This document shows, one piece after another, positions 54,217 to 64,000 of a stretch of DNA of 64,000 bases. Under the pieces are notes generated by a model that did no database searches, was not told the DNA's origin, and was given only the letters and a program-made list of their open reading frames with translations. Where the stretch lies: positions 558,001 to 622,000 of the forward strand of contig CAVVHG010000001.1 in assembly GCA_963747985.1 (NCBI GenBank), written 5' to 3'. The first letter of the stretch is position 1. Each line of letters starts with the position of its first letter. The position numbers and the translations under genes were made by a program. The DNA comes from JACADW01 sp963747985 (lineage in GTDB: Bacteria > Acidobacteriota > UBA6911).

Positions 54217-54927
54217 ATGAGCGAACTTCTGATCGGAATGAAGAATCTGAGCAAGGTGTTCCGGCGCGACAGCGTTGAGGTCGTGGTCCTGCGCGACATC
54301 AACCTCCAGGTTCACGCCGGCGACTTCATCAGCCTGATGGGGCCGTCCGGCTCGGGGAAGAGCACGTTGCTCAATATAGTGGCCGGCATCGATCGGCCAA
54401 GCGGGGGCGAACTGAAGGTGTTGGACGTCGACCTGCTGTCAATGAACGAAGATCAGCTCGCCTCCTGGCGCAACCACCACGTCGGGTTCGTGTTCCAGCA
54501 TTTCAACCTGATCCCCGTTTTGACGGCCTTCGGGAACGTGGAACTGCCCCTGCTCCTGACGTCCCTGTCAAAGAAAGAACGTCGCGAGCACGTCATGACC
54601 GCCCTCAAACTGGTCGGACTTACCGACCGCGCCGAGCACTATCCCCGCCAATTGTCCGGCGGCCAGGAACAGCGTGTCGCCATTGCGCGTGCCATCGTGA
54701 CTGATCCGACCTTCATTCTGGCCGACGAGCCGACCGGAGACCTCGATGCCGATTCTGCCGAGGAGGTCATGAAGGTGCTCGCCGGCCTCAATGAGCAGTT
54801 CAGGAAGACGGTTCTTCTCGTCACACACGACCCGCGGGCTGCGGCGTTCGCACACATCTGCCATCATCTGGACAAGGGAGTGTTGGTTCAGAAGGACGTT
54901 CAGGCGCCTTCTGTATCCGCCAGCTGA
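54217..54927 (+). CDS. ABC transporter ATP-binding protein, LolD/MacB type
   Basis: A 236-residue ATPase. The ATG at 54217 follows the second permease stop by 5 bases. Motifs: Walker A GPSGSGKST near 42-50, Q-loop VFQHFNLIPVLTAFGNVELP with the N-V-E-L-P typical of LolD-like exporters, signature LSGGQEQRVAIARAI, Walker B LADEPTGDLD and the switch H in LVTHDPRAA. The glutamate in GGQEQR replaces the more common Q in GGQQQR, a mild variation. It powers the two permeases. Confidence 0.93.
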   Translation: MSELLIGMKNLSKVFRRDSVEVVVLRDINLQVHAGDFISLMGPSGSGKSTLLNIVAGIDRPSGGELKVLDVDLLSMNEDQLASWRNHHVGFVFQHFNLIPVLTAFGNVELPLLLTSLSKKERREHVMTALKLVGLTDRAEHYPRQLSGGQEQRVAIARAIVTDPTFILADEPTGDLDADSAEEVMKVLAGLNEQFRKTVLLVTHDPRAAAFAHICHHLDKGVLVQKDVQAPSVSAS

Positions 54928-54959
54928 CAGTTCGTAAATGTACCAGCAGCCGGCACCTG

Positions 54960-55384
54960 CTACTTGCAGCTGCGTACCATCACTTGGGAATTACTCCACT
55001 CAGGCTGGGGATCATTGCACAGCAGATTTCGAACCCCGTGATATTTCTTGCCGTCGATCTTCTCGACGAAAAGACGGTCCGCACTGATCGTCCTGTAACC
55101 CTCGATCTTGACCGTATTCCCTTTCTTCATCAGGCTCGCCAGCTGCTTTGCGTTCGGATTGACGATGAGAAGCTCGCCGGGGGGATCCTCCCCCTGCACG
55201 TAATAACCGGCCGATCCCATCTGGGCGATCTTGCCTTTTACGACAATCCGATCCTTTGCCTCGACTTTGTCGGAGCCGGCTTAACGGGCGCCGTCGGCTG
55301 CTGCGCGGCGCTGATCGCTGCACTCAGCCCGAGAGCGAGTACCAGCGCCAGCATTGTCACCAGAACCCTCCTCTGCTTTCTCAT
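54960..55384 (-). pseudogene. Exported small OB/SH3-like protein, interrupted by a frameshift
   Basis: From an ATG at 55384 (GGAGGT box 8 bases before it) a signal peptide MRKQRRVLVTMLALVLALGL continues to Q-Q-P-T-A-P-V-K-P-A-P-T-K, then the frame ends at 55238. In the next frame V-E-A-K-D-R-I-V-V-K-G-K-I-A-Q-M-G-S continues without break to 54960. One extra base in the A-run near 55265-55268 would join them into a protein of about 141 residues. The C-terminal part (GYYVQGEDPPGELLIVNPN, VKIEGYRTISADRLFVEKI) resembles small beta-barrel exported domains. A real mutation and an assembly error cannot be told apart here. Confidence 0.65.
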
Positions 55385-55408
55385 AGCAATTGACCTCCAG
55401 TACCGGCC

Positions 55409-58400
55409 CTACCTGATTACCGCAGGCGGGACAGCGGACAGGAAATTCATCCCCGTGTCTCCGAACAACTGCTGGGCGATCAACGGCTGTGTGGACCGGA
55501 CCATGACGTACCCGCGCATCTGGCCCGCAGTCGCGGGCATCCACTCGATCAGGAGGCGCGAGACGCGCATCCCCGGACCGAGCTGAATCGGCGCGGCAAG
55601 CTGGCCCGTCTTCACTCCGTTTTCGGAATAGACGTCGATCGTAATGTCGGTACTCAACTGGTTCGGGTTATAGAACGCCAATCCAGTGAAGTAGAAATCG
55701 CCGTTGGCAACCTGGCTGAAGACCGCCTCTGTAAAACTCCTGGTCTGCAGCGTGAGGCCTGCCGCGAAATTCATCGCAATTGGATCCCCGAAAATCACGT
55801 CGCCGATGACTCCGGGCCCGTCGGCAGTGACATGCAAAGAACCGATCACAGTCGTCCCGTCGGGAAGGCCGAGCACCTGGGCTATTTCCTGTTCGAGCGA
55901 CTGTCCCGCAGCCAGGTTCACGTTGACTGAGGGAACCAGGTTCGATCCGTCCTCGGCGACCGCACGCAGAGTCAGAGCGCGCGTTCCGTCGCTCGTGTTT
56001 ATGAGTTTGAGGTTCGTGAAGTACTGGCTTGTGACAGCCAGTTGGGCGGAATAGGAGTCGGTGGCGCTGCTATCCGGCACACCGTTCAATCCTATATCCG
56101 TTTCCCTGTCCGGGAACTGGATCAGCTCGAAACCGATGGCACCATCGCCGTCGGTCACCTGGACGTCGACGAATCCTCCGGACACCGTAAGCGCCTGCCC
56201 GAAGATTGAGGAAATCGATCCGAAGAGGAAACCCTTGGCAGGAAGGGTCCGCTTCTGGGCTGGTGCCAGCGTCTGGCCTGATTGCAGCCCCATGAGATTG
56301 AGCGTCAGCGAAACGGGCCGGCTCGTTGGGTTGGCTATGCTCAGGAAGGTTACCGCTTTCTGACCACGAAACGCGGCCGCACCTTCAAACACGCGGGTGA
56401 ACCGGAATCGTTTCGATGTTTCGGTAAAGGCCACCGAGCCGTCCAGCTGCCTGGTGCTGCCGAACTGGAAAAAGCTGCCGAGGTCGGCGTTGTCGGTCGC
56501 GATCTGAATCCAGCCGGATTGAGCAGCCGAAGAGCCTGTGCCAAATATCTCGCTGCCCAATTTTGCCAGCTGGGTCTGCGCGGGCATCGTGAACGTCGCC
56601 GGGTTTTTGGGGAGTGGGAGGAGCCCGCCGTCAGGCCCGAAAGCGCTGAACTCCACCGTGGCGCTCTTGCTCGAATAGTTGGATAACGCGTACCCGGAAT
56701 ATGTGGTCGCACTGGCCTGGTAGAACGGGAAGAGGAAGAAATTGGCAACACTCACCGTGATCGTTCCCAGGTTCGAGTCTGTGGATCCGTCCGAGGCCGC
56801 AAAGGTAAATGAGTCGCTCCCCGCGAAGCCCGTTCGCGGGTAGTAGGTCGCGGTCTTTCCCTGGAGGGCGACCGTCCCGTTGCCCGGCTGCGAGACGATG
56901 CGCACCACGATCGGGTTCCCGTCCGGGTCGGACGCGCCGAGCGTCATGGTCGTGGGTGTTCCGGCGGCTGCCTTCACTGAAGCGTTGTTTACCACCGGCG
57001 GGCGGTTCGAGTTCCCGTTTTCGCTGCCAGGCCCGTTGTGGCAGGTGTAGCAGCCGATCTGGAAACCGCGCCAGAATGTCCGGGTACCAAAACCGGTCGA
57101 AATCGTGCGGTTTCCGAGCGAGCGGGACAGGACCGTGCCGCGATAGTCCGCGCCGTGGCAAGTTGCGCACTGTCCGGTGTTGCCCTCGGCTGAATCGCCG
57201 TGGCCTCCGACCCACCCCTGGCCGACCGGATGCATCCCGTGCGGTCCGCCTGAGATCGTCCTCGGATCGCCGTTGTGACAGGTGACACAGTCCGAGATCA
57301 TTCCGACGTGTCCCTGCAGCTGCAGGCTCTGCTGGTTGTCGTTCACATGCGAGCTGGGGAATTCGGCGTGAGTCGAGCCGTGGCACGCGGAACAGACCAG
57401 ACTCCCGTGTCCCCTGGAGAAGCGGAAGAGGGACATGCCGGTGCCCGGCGTGTTGGGATTGGTCGCGAAGGTTGTGTTCGCGGGAACGCGGTATTGCCCG
57501 CCCGAAGTGAGGGCCGACGTAAACCGGATCTGTCCGCTGTTCTGCACCGCCGTGCCGGTGTGACATGCCTGGCAGTTCGGTTCATCGAGCCATCCCCTGC
57601 GAGTCGAAGAACCCACCAGGCTCATCGAACCATGACAACTCTGGCACTGCATCGCCATGCTGCCGTCAGGCGCGACCGCGCTGCCCATCGCCCCGCGAAG
57701 GCAGCGTGTAGTCGAGCCCGGATGGCAACGATAGCAGGCCGAGCGGTTGCTGGTGCTCTCGAGCGTCAGACCGCTGGTCGGATCGGTGGCGTGAGCGTGG
57801 AATCCGTGCACGGACGCAGTCAAAGCGGGAATCCCCGGGAGCCCGGTGCCGGGGAGCGCGTTCGAAGCATGACAGCGCGCGCAGAGGATCGGCGTATTCA
57901 GGTTCACTACCGTCGCATACAGCCCGCTTGTGCTGTAGCCGGCGGATTGCAGCGCAGCCACGTAGGTCGAAGACGAAATCATTGTCTCATCATGCCGCAG
58001 CAGTATGTTCAGCCTGTAATCCCGCTCCGGGTTGGGGTCGTGCACCCAGCCTGACGGAGGCTGCGCGTCGGGCAGGGAACCTGACGAGTGACAGGCACGG
58101 CAGTCCATCTCATCGGATACCGGAAGGACGATACCCGTGAATGCCAGGGTCCGCTGAGAACTGTCCCGGGCCACCAGGTGCATCATGGGATAGGCGTTCT
58201 TTTGACCCGCGTCATCGTAAGGAGTCAAGGGGATGCCCTCCGCCACGAAGGCGTTGAGCGAGGAGTCATAGCCCATCGCCTGCGGGACGTTGCCTGCCGA
58301 CGGCATGTTGTACCCGGCCAGGCCGGCGTCCGGGGCCAGGGCGGCGCCGTAGAGAACCTGCACGAACTGCCAGAAGAGCGTCTTACCGATCGAGGTGGTG

Positions 58401-58678
58401 TTGATGGAGCCGGAAGGGTCGGTCAGCGCTTCGTATTTGACGGTCACGCCGGTCGGAGTCCTGACCAGGCGGCCGGCGGAGTCGATAAGCTGGGCGTTGA
58501 TCGTGTTATACGGCGGGAGGATGGAAAATACGGAATAGTCCGAATCCATGCAGTGCATGCCCAGGTTATTCCAGCCGACAAGGGTATATCCGCCGTTAAC
58601 GGCCATGAGATGCGCGGATATGGCGATGATGGCTGCGATTCCGGACAGCAGAAACGATCCTCTGGGTTTCCCGAACAT
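55409..58678 (-). CDS. Multihaem c-type cytochrome-like exported protein with Ig and beta-sandwich repeats
   Basis: A 1089-residue exported protein. A signal helix (LLSGIAAIIAISAHLMAVNG) comes first, then GWNNLGMHCMD and a region with nine CxxCH haem-binding motifs: CRACH, CARCH, CYRCH, CQSCH, CQACH, CSACH, CVTCH, CATCH and CYTCH, spread over residues about 180-545. A cadherin/Ig-like domain (LGASDPDGNPIVVRIVSQPG, GSDSFTFAASDGSTD) follows near 560-650. Four beta-sandwich repeats fill the rest, ending GYVMVRSTQPLIAQQLFGD and FLSAVPPAVIR. Probably an extracytoplasmic electron carrier or sensor held at the surface. No quinol oxidase or reductase partner is adjacent. Confidence 0.85.
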   Translation of the reverse strand: MFGKPRGSFLLSGIAAIIAISAHLMAVNGGYTLVGWNNLGMHCMDSDYSVFSILPPYNTINAQLIDSAGRLVRTPTGVTVKYEALTDPSGSINTTSIGKTLFWQFVQVLYGAALAPDAGLAGYNMPSAGNVPQAMGYDSSLNAFVAEGIPLTPYDDAGQKNAYPMMHLVARDSSQRTLAFTGIVLPVSDEMDCRACHSSGSLPDAQPPSGWVHDPNPERDYRLNILLRHDETMISSSTYVAALQSAGYSTSGLYATVVNLNTPILCARCHASNALPGTGLPGIPALTASVHGFHAHATDPTSGLTLESTSNRSACYRCHPGSTTRCLRGAMGSAVAPDGSMAMQCQSCHGSMSLVGSSTRRGWLDEPNCQACHTGTAVQNSGQIRFTSALTSGGQYRVPANTTFATNPNTPGTGMSLFRFSRGHGSLVCSACHGSTHAEFPSSHVNDNQQSLQLQGHVGMISDCVTCHNGDPRTISGGPHGMHPVGQGWVGGHGDSAEGNTGQCATCHGADYRGTVLSRSLGNRTISTGFGTRTFWRGFQIGCYTCHNGPGSENGNSNRPPVVNNASVKAAAGTPTTMTLGASDPDGNPIVVRIVSQPGNGTVALQGKTATYYPRTGFAGSDSFTFAASDGSTDSNLGTITVSVANFFLFPFYQASATTYSGYALSNYSSKSATVEFSAFGPDGGLLPLPKNPATFTMPAQTQLAKLGSEIFGTGSSAAQSGWIQIATDNADLGSFFQFGSTRQLDGSVAFTETSKRFRFTRVFEGAAAFRGQKAVTFLSIANPTSRPVSLTLNLMGLQSGQTLAPAQKRTLPAKGFLFGSISSIFGQALTVSGGFVDVQVTDGDGAIGFELIQFPDRETDIGLNGVPDSSATDSYSAQLAVTSQYFTNLKLINTSDGTRALTLRAVAEDGSNLVPSVNVNLAAGQSLEQEIAQVLGLPDGTTVIGSLHVTADGPGVIGDVIFGDPIAMNFAAGLTLQTRSFTEAVFSQVANGDFYFTGLAFYNPNQLSTDITIDVYSENGVKTGQLAAPIQLGPGMRVSRLLIEWMPATAGQMRGYVMVRSTQPLIAQQLFGDTGMNFLSAVPPAVIR

Positions 58679-58867
58679 TATTGCACCCCTTTCAATGAGG
58701 CAGAGCCGACGGCAGCGCCACTACTGTCTCCTGTCTTGAAGAGCGTGGCCTCACCGGGCGGTATACATGTGCTTTTGATCACATTCCTATAAGACAGACT
58801 GCTTGTAAGCCTTGTTGACCTGGAGCTTCAATGCGTAAGAATACCCATTCTTACATTGGAGGATTGC

Positions 58868-59509
58868 CTACTTCAACAAACGATCCAGGTATTCTCTGAG
58901 TACGCTGTATGGAACCCCCCCGACGATTCTCTGTACGCCCGACCTGGAGTGAAGGAAGAATGTCGGCGTCGACTGAACCTGCCGCGTCTGTGCCAGAGCG
59001 ATTTCGCTCTCGAGGGCCTGATCGATCGAGGGATCCTTGAGGATGGCTTTGAGCCGGGCGAAATCCGCCGGGGCGAAGACCCTCGCGGCGATTGCGTCAA
59101 ACTGCCCGCCCTGTGACCATAGCGCCTGGTTTTCGTAGAGCGCCTCGGTCATGCGCAACCAGTACTCGCGCCCGAGCCGCTGCGCGGCCAGGGCGTAGCG
59201 TGAGGCCTCGCGGGAGTACTGGTGGTTTGCCAGGGGGAGGTCGTGGTACACGACGCTCACCCTGTTCTGCATGGCATAGTCCGTCAGGACGTATCGCAAG
59301 GCGGCCATGTAAAACGTGCGACACGACGGACACTGGTAGTCCGAAAAAACCTCGAGCTTGACGGGAGCGCTCGGAAGCCCTCCCGCATAGAATTCCGCCT
59401 GTCCGGCGGCAGCGGATCGGACACAGACTGCAAGGACGATCCCCAGCAGAAAACCGCGGAAACGGGGTCGGACCGAGGCAAATATATTTAACAGAGAGAG
59501 ATGCGCCAT
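58868..59509 (-). CDS. DsbA-like exported thiol:disulfide oxidoreductase
   Basis: A 213-residue protein, starting at the ATG at 59509. The open frame extends 57 codons upstream, but a signal segment (FLLGIVLAVCVRSAAAG) fits the shorter start. The thioredoxin-fold active site is CPSC in EVFSDYQCPSCRTFY, followed by VYHDLPLANHQYSREASRYA, ALAAQRLGREYW, an inserted helical domain, and a cis-proline strand QVQSTPTFFLHSRSG near the end. It is of the DsbA/DsbG-like thioredoxin_4 family. It likely introduces or isomerises disulfides in exported proteins such as the neighbouring cytochrome. Confidence 0.85.
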   Translation of the reverse strand: MAHLSLLNIFASVRPRFRGFLLGIVLAVCVRSAAAGQAEFYAGGLPSAPVKLEVFSDYQCPSCRTFYMAALRYVLTDYAMQNRVSVVYHDLPLANHQYSREASRYALAAQRLGREYWLRMTEALYENQALWSQGGQFDAIAARVFAPADFARLKAILKDPSIDQALESEIALAQTRQVQSTPTFFLHSRSGVQRIVGGVPYSVLREYLDRLLK

Positions 59510-59723
59510 TTTGAGGGCCTCTGAGAGGTGCTTAGCAACGAAAAACGGGCTCGAAATCTCGATACAAGCCGACGGAATCGCGCGTGTGTATGCGAGCACT
59601 CGCTTTACTCCTGCCCTCTGCCGTGCTCGGATTGCCCTTAGATTGGAAAAACGTGGGCAAAAAACGACTACAAGGCTCAATTTGGGCGGTTCAATGATAC
59701 CTAAAGTATTCCAAATCTTCTAG

Positions 59724-62700
59724 TTACCTCGGTCCGACCCCGTTGCTCCGTTGCCGGACCTCGAAGTTCCACTTCCAGATTTCGTAGATTGCCGGATAAA
59801 CCAGCAACTCCAACAGGAACGATGTGAAGATCCCTCCGATCACCGGCGCGGCGATGCGCTTCCAGACATCGGCTCCCGTACCGATGGACCACATGATCGG
59901 TGCCAGCCCGATGAACGTCGTCGCGACGGTCATGAACTTCGGCCTGATCCGTTGTGCTGCGCCTTCACGGATTGCCAGCTGAAGTTCCCGCAGGCTGTTG
60001 AGCCTCCCTTCCTGTTTCGCCCGCTCATATGCGAGGTCCAGGTACAACAGCATGAACACGCCGGTCTCGGCATCCACACCGAGCAGGGCGATGAGCCCGA
60101 CCCACACGCCTACACTCATGTTGTAGCCAAGCAGGTAGACAAACCAGATTGCGCCGATGGCGGAGAACGGGACAGCGAGCAGCACGATCAGTGTTTTGAC
60201 ATAGGAGCGCGTGTTCAGGTAGAGCAGCAGCACGATCAGGAAAAGGGTGAACGGGATCACGACAATCAGGCGGTCTTTCACCCGCTGCATGGCTTCCCAC
60301 TGCCCGCTCCAGAGCAACGCGTAGCCCGGCGGGAGCTGAATCTGCTCGTTCAGCAGACGCTGGCCTTCTTCCACGTAGCCGGCGACATCGCGCCCGTCGA
60401 CGTCGACGTAAACGTATCCGGTAAGCAGGCCGTCCTCGTTGCGGATCATGGCGGGCCCGGATGCGGCCGCGATCGTCGCCAGCTGGCCGATCGGTATCTG
60501 GCGCTGCCCATCGCCGACGGGCACCAGCACCCGCGACAACGCACCGATATCGCTGCGGAAGTCACGCATGTACCGGACGTTCACGGGATAGCGCTCGCGG
60601 CCCTGGATTGTGACCGTAACATTTTCGCCTCCGATCGCATTCTGCACCGCCGCCTGCGCCTCGTCGATGCTCAACCCGTAGCGGGCGAGTTCGTCCCGGT
60701 TCCACCTGAAGTCGAGGAAGTACCCCCCGCCCGCCCGCTCTGCAAACACGTTCCGTGTTCCGCGCACCTGCGGCAGAAGCGACTCGACCTGTGTCCCGAT
60801 CTCCTCGATAGCCTTCAGATCCGCCCCTGTAATCTTGATTCCGACAGGAGTGCGTATGCCGGTTGTCAGCATGTCGATTCGCGCCTTTATCGGCATCGTC
60901 CAGGCGTTTGACACCCCCGGGATCTTGAGAGCCTCGTCCAGCTGGTTGACAAGTTCCTGCTGGGGGATGTGATCGGGCGTAACGTGTCTGAACACTGCCT
61001 TCAACCACTCCGGCGCCCACGCGGAGTACCAGGTGTCAGTCTTCCTCCACTGCGATCTGGGCTTGAGTGTGATCACGGTCTCGAGCATCGAAAGCGGCGC
61101 CGGGTCGGTTGAGGTCTCGGCCCGGCCGGCCTTGCCCAACACACGGTCGACCTCGGGGAACTGCTTGATGATCCTGTCGGTGACCTGCAGGAGCCTCTGT
61201 GCCTCGCCGATTGAAATGCCCGGCATGGTCGAGGGCATGTAGAAGAGAGCCTCCTCGTCCAGCGGCGGCATGAACTCGGAGCCCAGCTGCATGAAAACCG
61301 GCACCGTCGCAACTACCATCACCAAAGCGACGCCGATGACGAGCGTCTTGTGGCGCAGGGTCCACGCGACCGCAGGGTCATAGATCCGTATCAGCGTCTG
61401 ACTGATTGGGTGCTTGTCCTCACTGTGAATCTTCCCCGCCAGGACCGCGTTCGTGGCCCTGCAGAGCCACAGCGGCCTGAAGTTGAAGGTCTTCAGGTGT
61501 GTGAAGAGCATCCTCAGCGCGGGATCGAGCGTGATCGCGAGGAGCGCGGCGACGAGCATTGAGAGGTTCTTTGTATACGCCAGGGGCTTGAACAACCGCC
61601 CTTCCTGAGCCTCGAGTGTGAGGATCGGGATAAACGAAACCGCGATGACCAGCAGCGCAAAGAAGCTCGGCCCGCCGACTTCCTTGATCGCGCTCAGGAC
61701 GACATCGCGGTAATGTCCGGGGCGCCCGGCGGTTTCCCACTGCTCGAGCTTCTTGTGCGTCTGCTCGACGACCACGATCGCCGCGTCCGCGAGCTCTCCG
61801 ATGGCGATCGCCAGCCCCCCGAGCGACATGATGTTTGCCGTGATCCCGAGAGACCGGAAGGGGATGAAGGAGATGAGGACGGCTACGGGGAGCGTGATGA
61901 GCGGGATGACCGCGCTCGGGATGTGCCAGAGGAAAAGCAGGATCACGAGCGCGACGGTCATCATGACCTCGATGAGCGTCTCGGTCGTGTTGTCGATCGC
62001 TTTGCGGATGAGTTCGGAGCGGTCGTAGATGGGGACGATCCTGATGCCCTTGGGCAGCCCGGGCCCGATCTGTTTGATCTTCTGCTTGACGCGATCGATG
62101 ACGTCGAGGGCGTTTTCGCCCTGGCGCATCACGATAATTCCGGAGACCGCCTCGCCGGTCCCGTCGAGGTCGGAGGTGCCGCGCCGGATGTCCGGGCCGA
62201 GGGCGACCTGGCCGATGTCCTTGACCCGGATCGGCGTGCCGCTTTCGCTCGCGGTCAGGACGATACTTTCGATGTCGCTGACCGTGCGGGCATAGCCGAG
62301 GCCGCGCACCATGTATTCAGTCCCGCCGAATTCGATGAGCCGTCCGCCGACGTCGGCGTTCCCGCCGCGCACCGCATCGACGACCCGGCCGATCGGGATG
62401 CCGTAAGCCTGGAGGCGGTTCGGGTCGACCTTGACCTGAAACTGCTTGCCGTAACCGCCGATGGGCGCCACCTCGGCGACGCCGGGAACCGCCTTCAGGT
62501 AGTAGCGCAGGTACCAGTCCTGGAGGGTGCGCATCTCGGCAAGCGTGTTCTCGCCGGAGTCATCGACCAGAACGTACTGGAATATCCACCCGAGTCCTGT
62601 GGCGTCGGGGCCGAGCTCGGTCTGGACCCCTTGCGGCAGCCGGGGCAGGACTCCGGAAAGATATTCGAGCGTACGCGAGCGCGCCCAGTAGATGTCGGTG

Positions 62701-62997
62701 CCGTCCTCGAAGATGACGTAGACGAAGGAATAACCGAAGTCCGTGAGAGCCCCGGACGGCGCGCACGCGTGGGGCGCCGAGCAGCGCGGCGACGATCGGG
62801 TAGGTGACCTGGTCTTCAAGGATGTCGGGGCTGCGGTCCCAGCGCGAGTAGACGATGACTTGCGTGTCGCTCAGGTCGGGGATGGCGTCGAGCGGAACGG
62901 TCGTCATCGACCACCACCCAACGGCAGAAAGCCCGAGGGCAAGGAAGACGACGAGCAGCCGGTTGTTGGCGGAGAACTCGATGATGCGGTTGATCAT
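59724..62997 (-). pseudogene. cusA: CusA/CzcA-family RND metal efflux pump, frameshifted
   Basis: About 1090 codons, slightly longer than typical CusA (about 1050). The start at 62997 (MINRIIEFSANNRLLVVFLA) is canonical. After EDQVTYPIVAALLGAPRVRA the frame shifts near 62745 and continues as LTDFGYSFVYVIFEDGTD to the end at 59724. One surplus base would restore it. Later motifs are intact: the GELADAAIVVVEQTHKKLE acidic segment in TM4, GSEFMPPLDEEALFYMPSTM, and RIDMLTTGIRTPVGIKI with methionines of the CusA type, not CzcA. It therefore probably exports Cu or Ag. It may be decayed or a sequencing error. Confidence 0.8.
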
Positions 62998-63047
62998 GCG
63001 GTGAGTCTCGGGGGTTGAGGACGCTTAAGGAATATAGAATTTAGAAT

Positions 63048-64000
63048 CTAGAATTTAGAATCCTTCACCACGTAGTTCGCGGGATTCTTCTGAAAGCTCT
63101 CCTTGCAGGATGGATTACAGAAGTAGTAGGTCCTACCCTGGTACTCGGTCTTCATCACGCCCGGCGCGGTGATATCCACGTCCATCCCGCACACCGGGTC
63201 ATTGGCCATCTTGCTCGTCAGACTGTCGTGGCACTTTCCGCCTCCGCCTTCCTGCATCTTTGATTCTGAATTCTGAGTTCTGAATTCTGAATTCTTCCCC
63301 AGATACATCTCCGGCCCCGCTTCAAACTTGACCTTGCACTCAGGAGCGCAGAAGTAATACGTCTGTCCTCTATAGATACTCTTCCCGCCGGCTTTCTTCG
63401 GATCGATGCCCATGCCGCAGACAGGGTCAAGCAGGTAGTCTTCGGGAAGTCCCGCGGCGGCCAGCTTCATGCGGCTTTCGGAATCGACGAGGAAATTGCC
63501 TGAAACGACAATCCGCTCGCCGTCCATCAGCCCGCTGCGTGATTTCAACCCGATCGCCAAGGCGCTGGCCGGTTTCAACGCGTCGCGGCTCGAAATATCC
63601 GTTTCCCCGGTCGACAAACACGGTTTTTCTGAGTCCCGTATCGAGGACCGCCTCTGCGGGCACGCTTAGAGCCGGAGGGATACTGGATCGGAAGCTCGAC
63701 ATCGACAAACATGTCGGGCCGAAGCGCATACCCGGGATTAGCGGCTTCCAGCCGGAACTTGAGCGTGCGTGTCGCCGGATCGAACTGGGGCAGCACGTTG
63801 CTGACGCGCGCCTGAAACGACTTGCCTTGGGCCGCTTGGATGATCCTGGCACTCGCGCCGGGACGGAAGTATCGGGCCTCGCTCTCGACCATGTCGGCGA
63901 GGACCCAGACCCGGCTGAGATCTGCGATCCGATAGAGCTCGGTGCCTTTTTCGAAGCGCTGGCCGGGCGAGATATTCCTCTGCAGGACGAACCCCGCTTC
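63048..64000 (-). pseudogene. cusB: CusB-like periplasmic adaptor with two C-terminal YHS domains, frameshifted, 5' end outside window
   Basis: The adaptor enters from the right edge (GFVLQRNISPGQRFEKGTEL, VWVLADMVESEARYFRPG, FVDVELPIQYP), then shifts frame near 63684 to PALSVPAEAVLDTGLRKTV and YFEPRRVETGQRLGDRVEI. A second shift near 63540 leads to GLMDGERIVVSGNFLVDSES. After the adaptor come two YHS metal-binding domains: LDPVCGMGIDPKKAGGKS with YYFCAPECKVKFE, and NDPVCGMDVDITAPG with YYFCNPSCKESFQ. The linker between them contains GAATTC-rich repeats. With CusA it would form a periplasm-spanning metal exporter. Two shifts argue for decay or poor local assembly. Confidence 0.75.
63262..63296. 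repeat. Short tandem AATTCTG repeat inside the cusB linker
   Basis: The sequence repeats GAATTCT-type units (GATTCTGAATTCTGAGTTC and so on). On the coding strand it encodes NSEFRTQNSESKMQ between the two YHS domains. A related TAGAATTTAGAATC repeat lies at 63031-63062, across and just beyond the gene's stop at 63048. It looks like intergenic simple sequence captured in the reading frame. Confidence 0.6.

Noticed and set aside
51820..54927. Full MacAB-TolC type efflux system
   Set aside because: Only permeases and the ATPase are present; no membrane fusion protein or outer membrane channel gene is adjacent, so LolCDE-like or other roles are equally likely.
59751..60911. 386-codon plus-strand frame opposite cusA, and a similar one at 61713-62807
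   Set aside because: Antisense shadows of the RND pump; no independent support.

Overview
The window is a 64 kb piece of a GC-rich bacterial chromosome. It carries ordinary housekeeping genes (uvrA, uvrB, lepA, aroA, aroK, an NADP-malic enzyme, class II ribonucleotide reductase) mixed with many secreted, lipoprotein and Tat-type proteins and large amounts of palindromic intergenic repeat. That mix, the multihaem c-type cytochrome, and a recurring C-terminal beta-sandwich repeat ending in an FLSAVP-like motif suggest Acidobacteriota or a near relative. This is inference: no rRNA or other taxonomic marker was recognised. No tRNA, rRNA or CRISPR array was seen.

Layout. 1-3.3 kb: a secreted repeat protein cut by the left edge and a lipid kinase. 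3.3-7.2 kb: malic enzyme, a YwaF-type membrane protein, and a repeat island holding a transposase remnant. 7.2-12.3 kb: uvrA, a Tat-type TIM-barrel isomerase, and a 1.1 kb foldback element. 12.3-23 kb: gmhA with an unknown partner, a TPR lipoprotein, lepA, a Uma2 protein, endonuclease III, an exported asparaginase, uronate isomerase and a double cyclophilin. 23-27 kb: uvrB-aroA-aroK with ATGA overlaps. 27.3-34 kb: a minus-strand block with a sigma factor, aminotransferase, lytic transglycosylase and two proteins of unknown function. 34.5-39.9 kb: a glycosyltransferase/methyltransferase operon, then two overlapping lipoprotein genes. 39.9-40.7 kb: a second copy of the foldback element. 40.7-51.2 kb: ACT protein, SLC13 permease, 3'-5' exonuclease, nrdJ with candidate NrdR boxes, an exported alpha/beta hydrolase and a DUF2461 protein. 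51.2-55 kb: a palindrome-rich element and an FtsX/LolD-type ABC transporter. 55-64 kb: a frameshifted exported protein, a nine-haem-motif cytochrome, a DsbA-like protein, and a CusA/CusB metal efflux pair in which both genes carry frameshifts and CusB ends in two YHS metal-binding domains.

The least expected result is a family of intergenic elements. Two copies (11145-12236 and 39930-40631) have 15-bp imperfect terminal inverted repeats and exact 9- or 10-bp flanking direct repeats. They contain long inverted arms built from small hairpins and have different internal tandem expansions (four 228-bp units in one, three 61-bp units in the other). A third, decayed copy near 6.6-7.1 kb is interrupted by what looks like the start of an IS110-type transposase. 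Three further palindromic families occur at 2.1/27.1 kb, 21.5/43.3 kb and 51.2 kb. At least four single-base frameshifts lie in the last 9 kb. They may be real decay or residual indels in the assembly.
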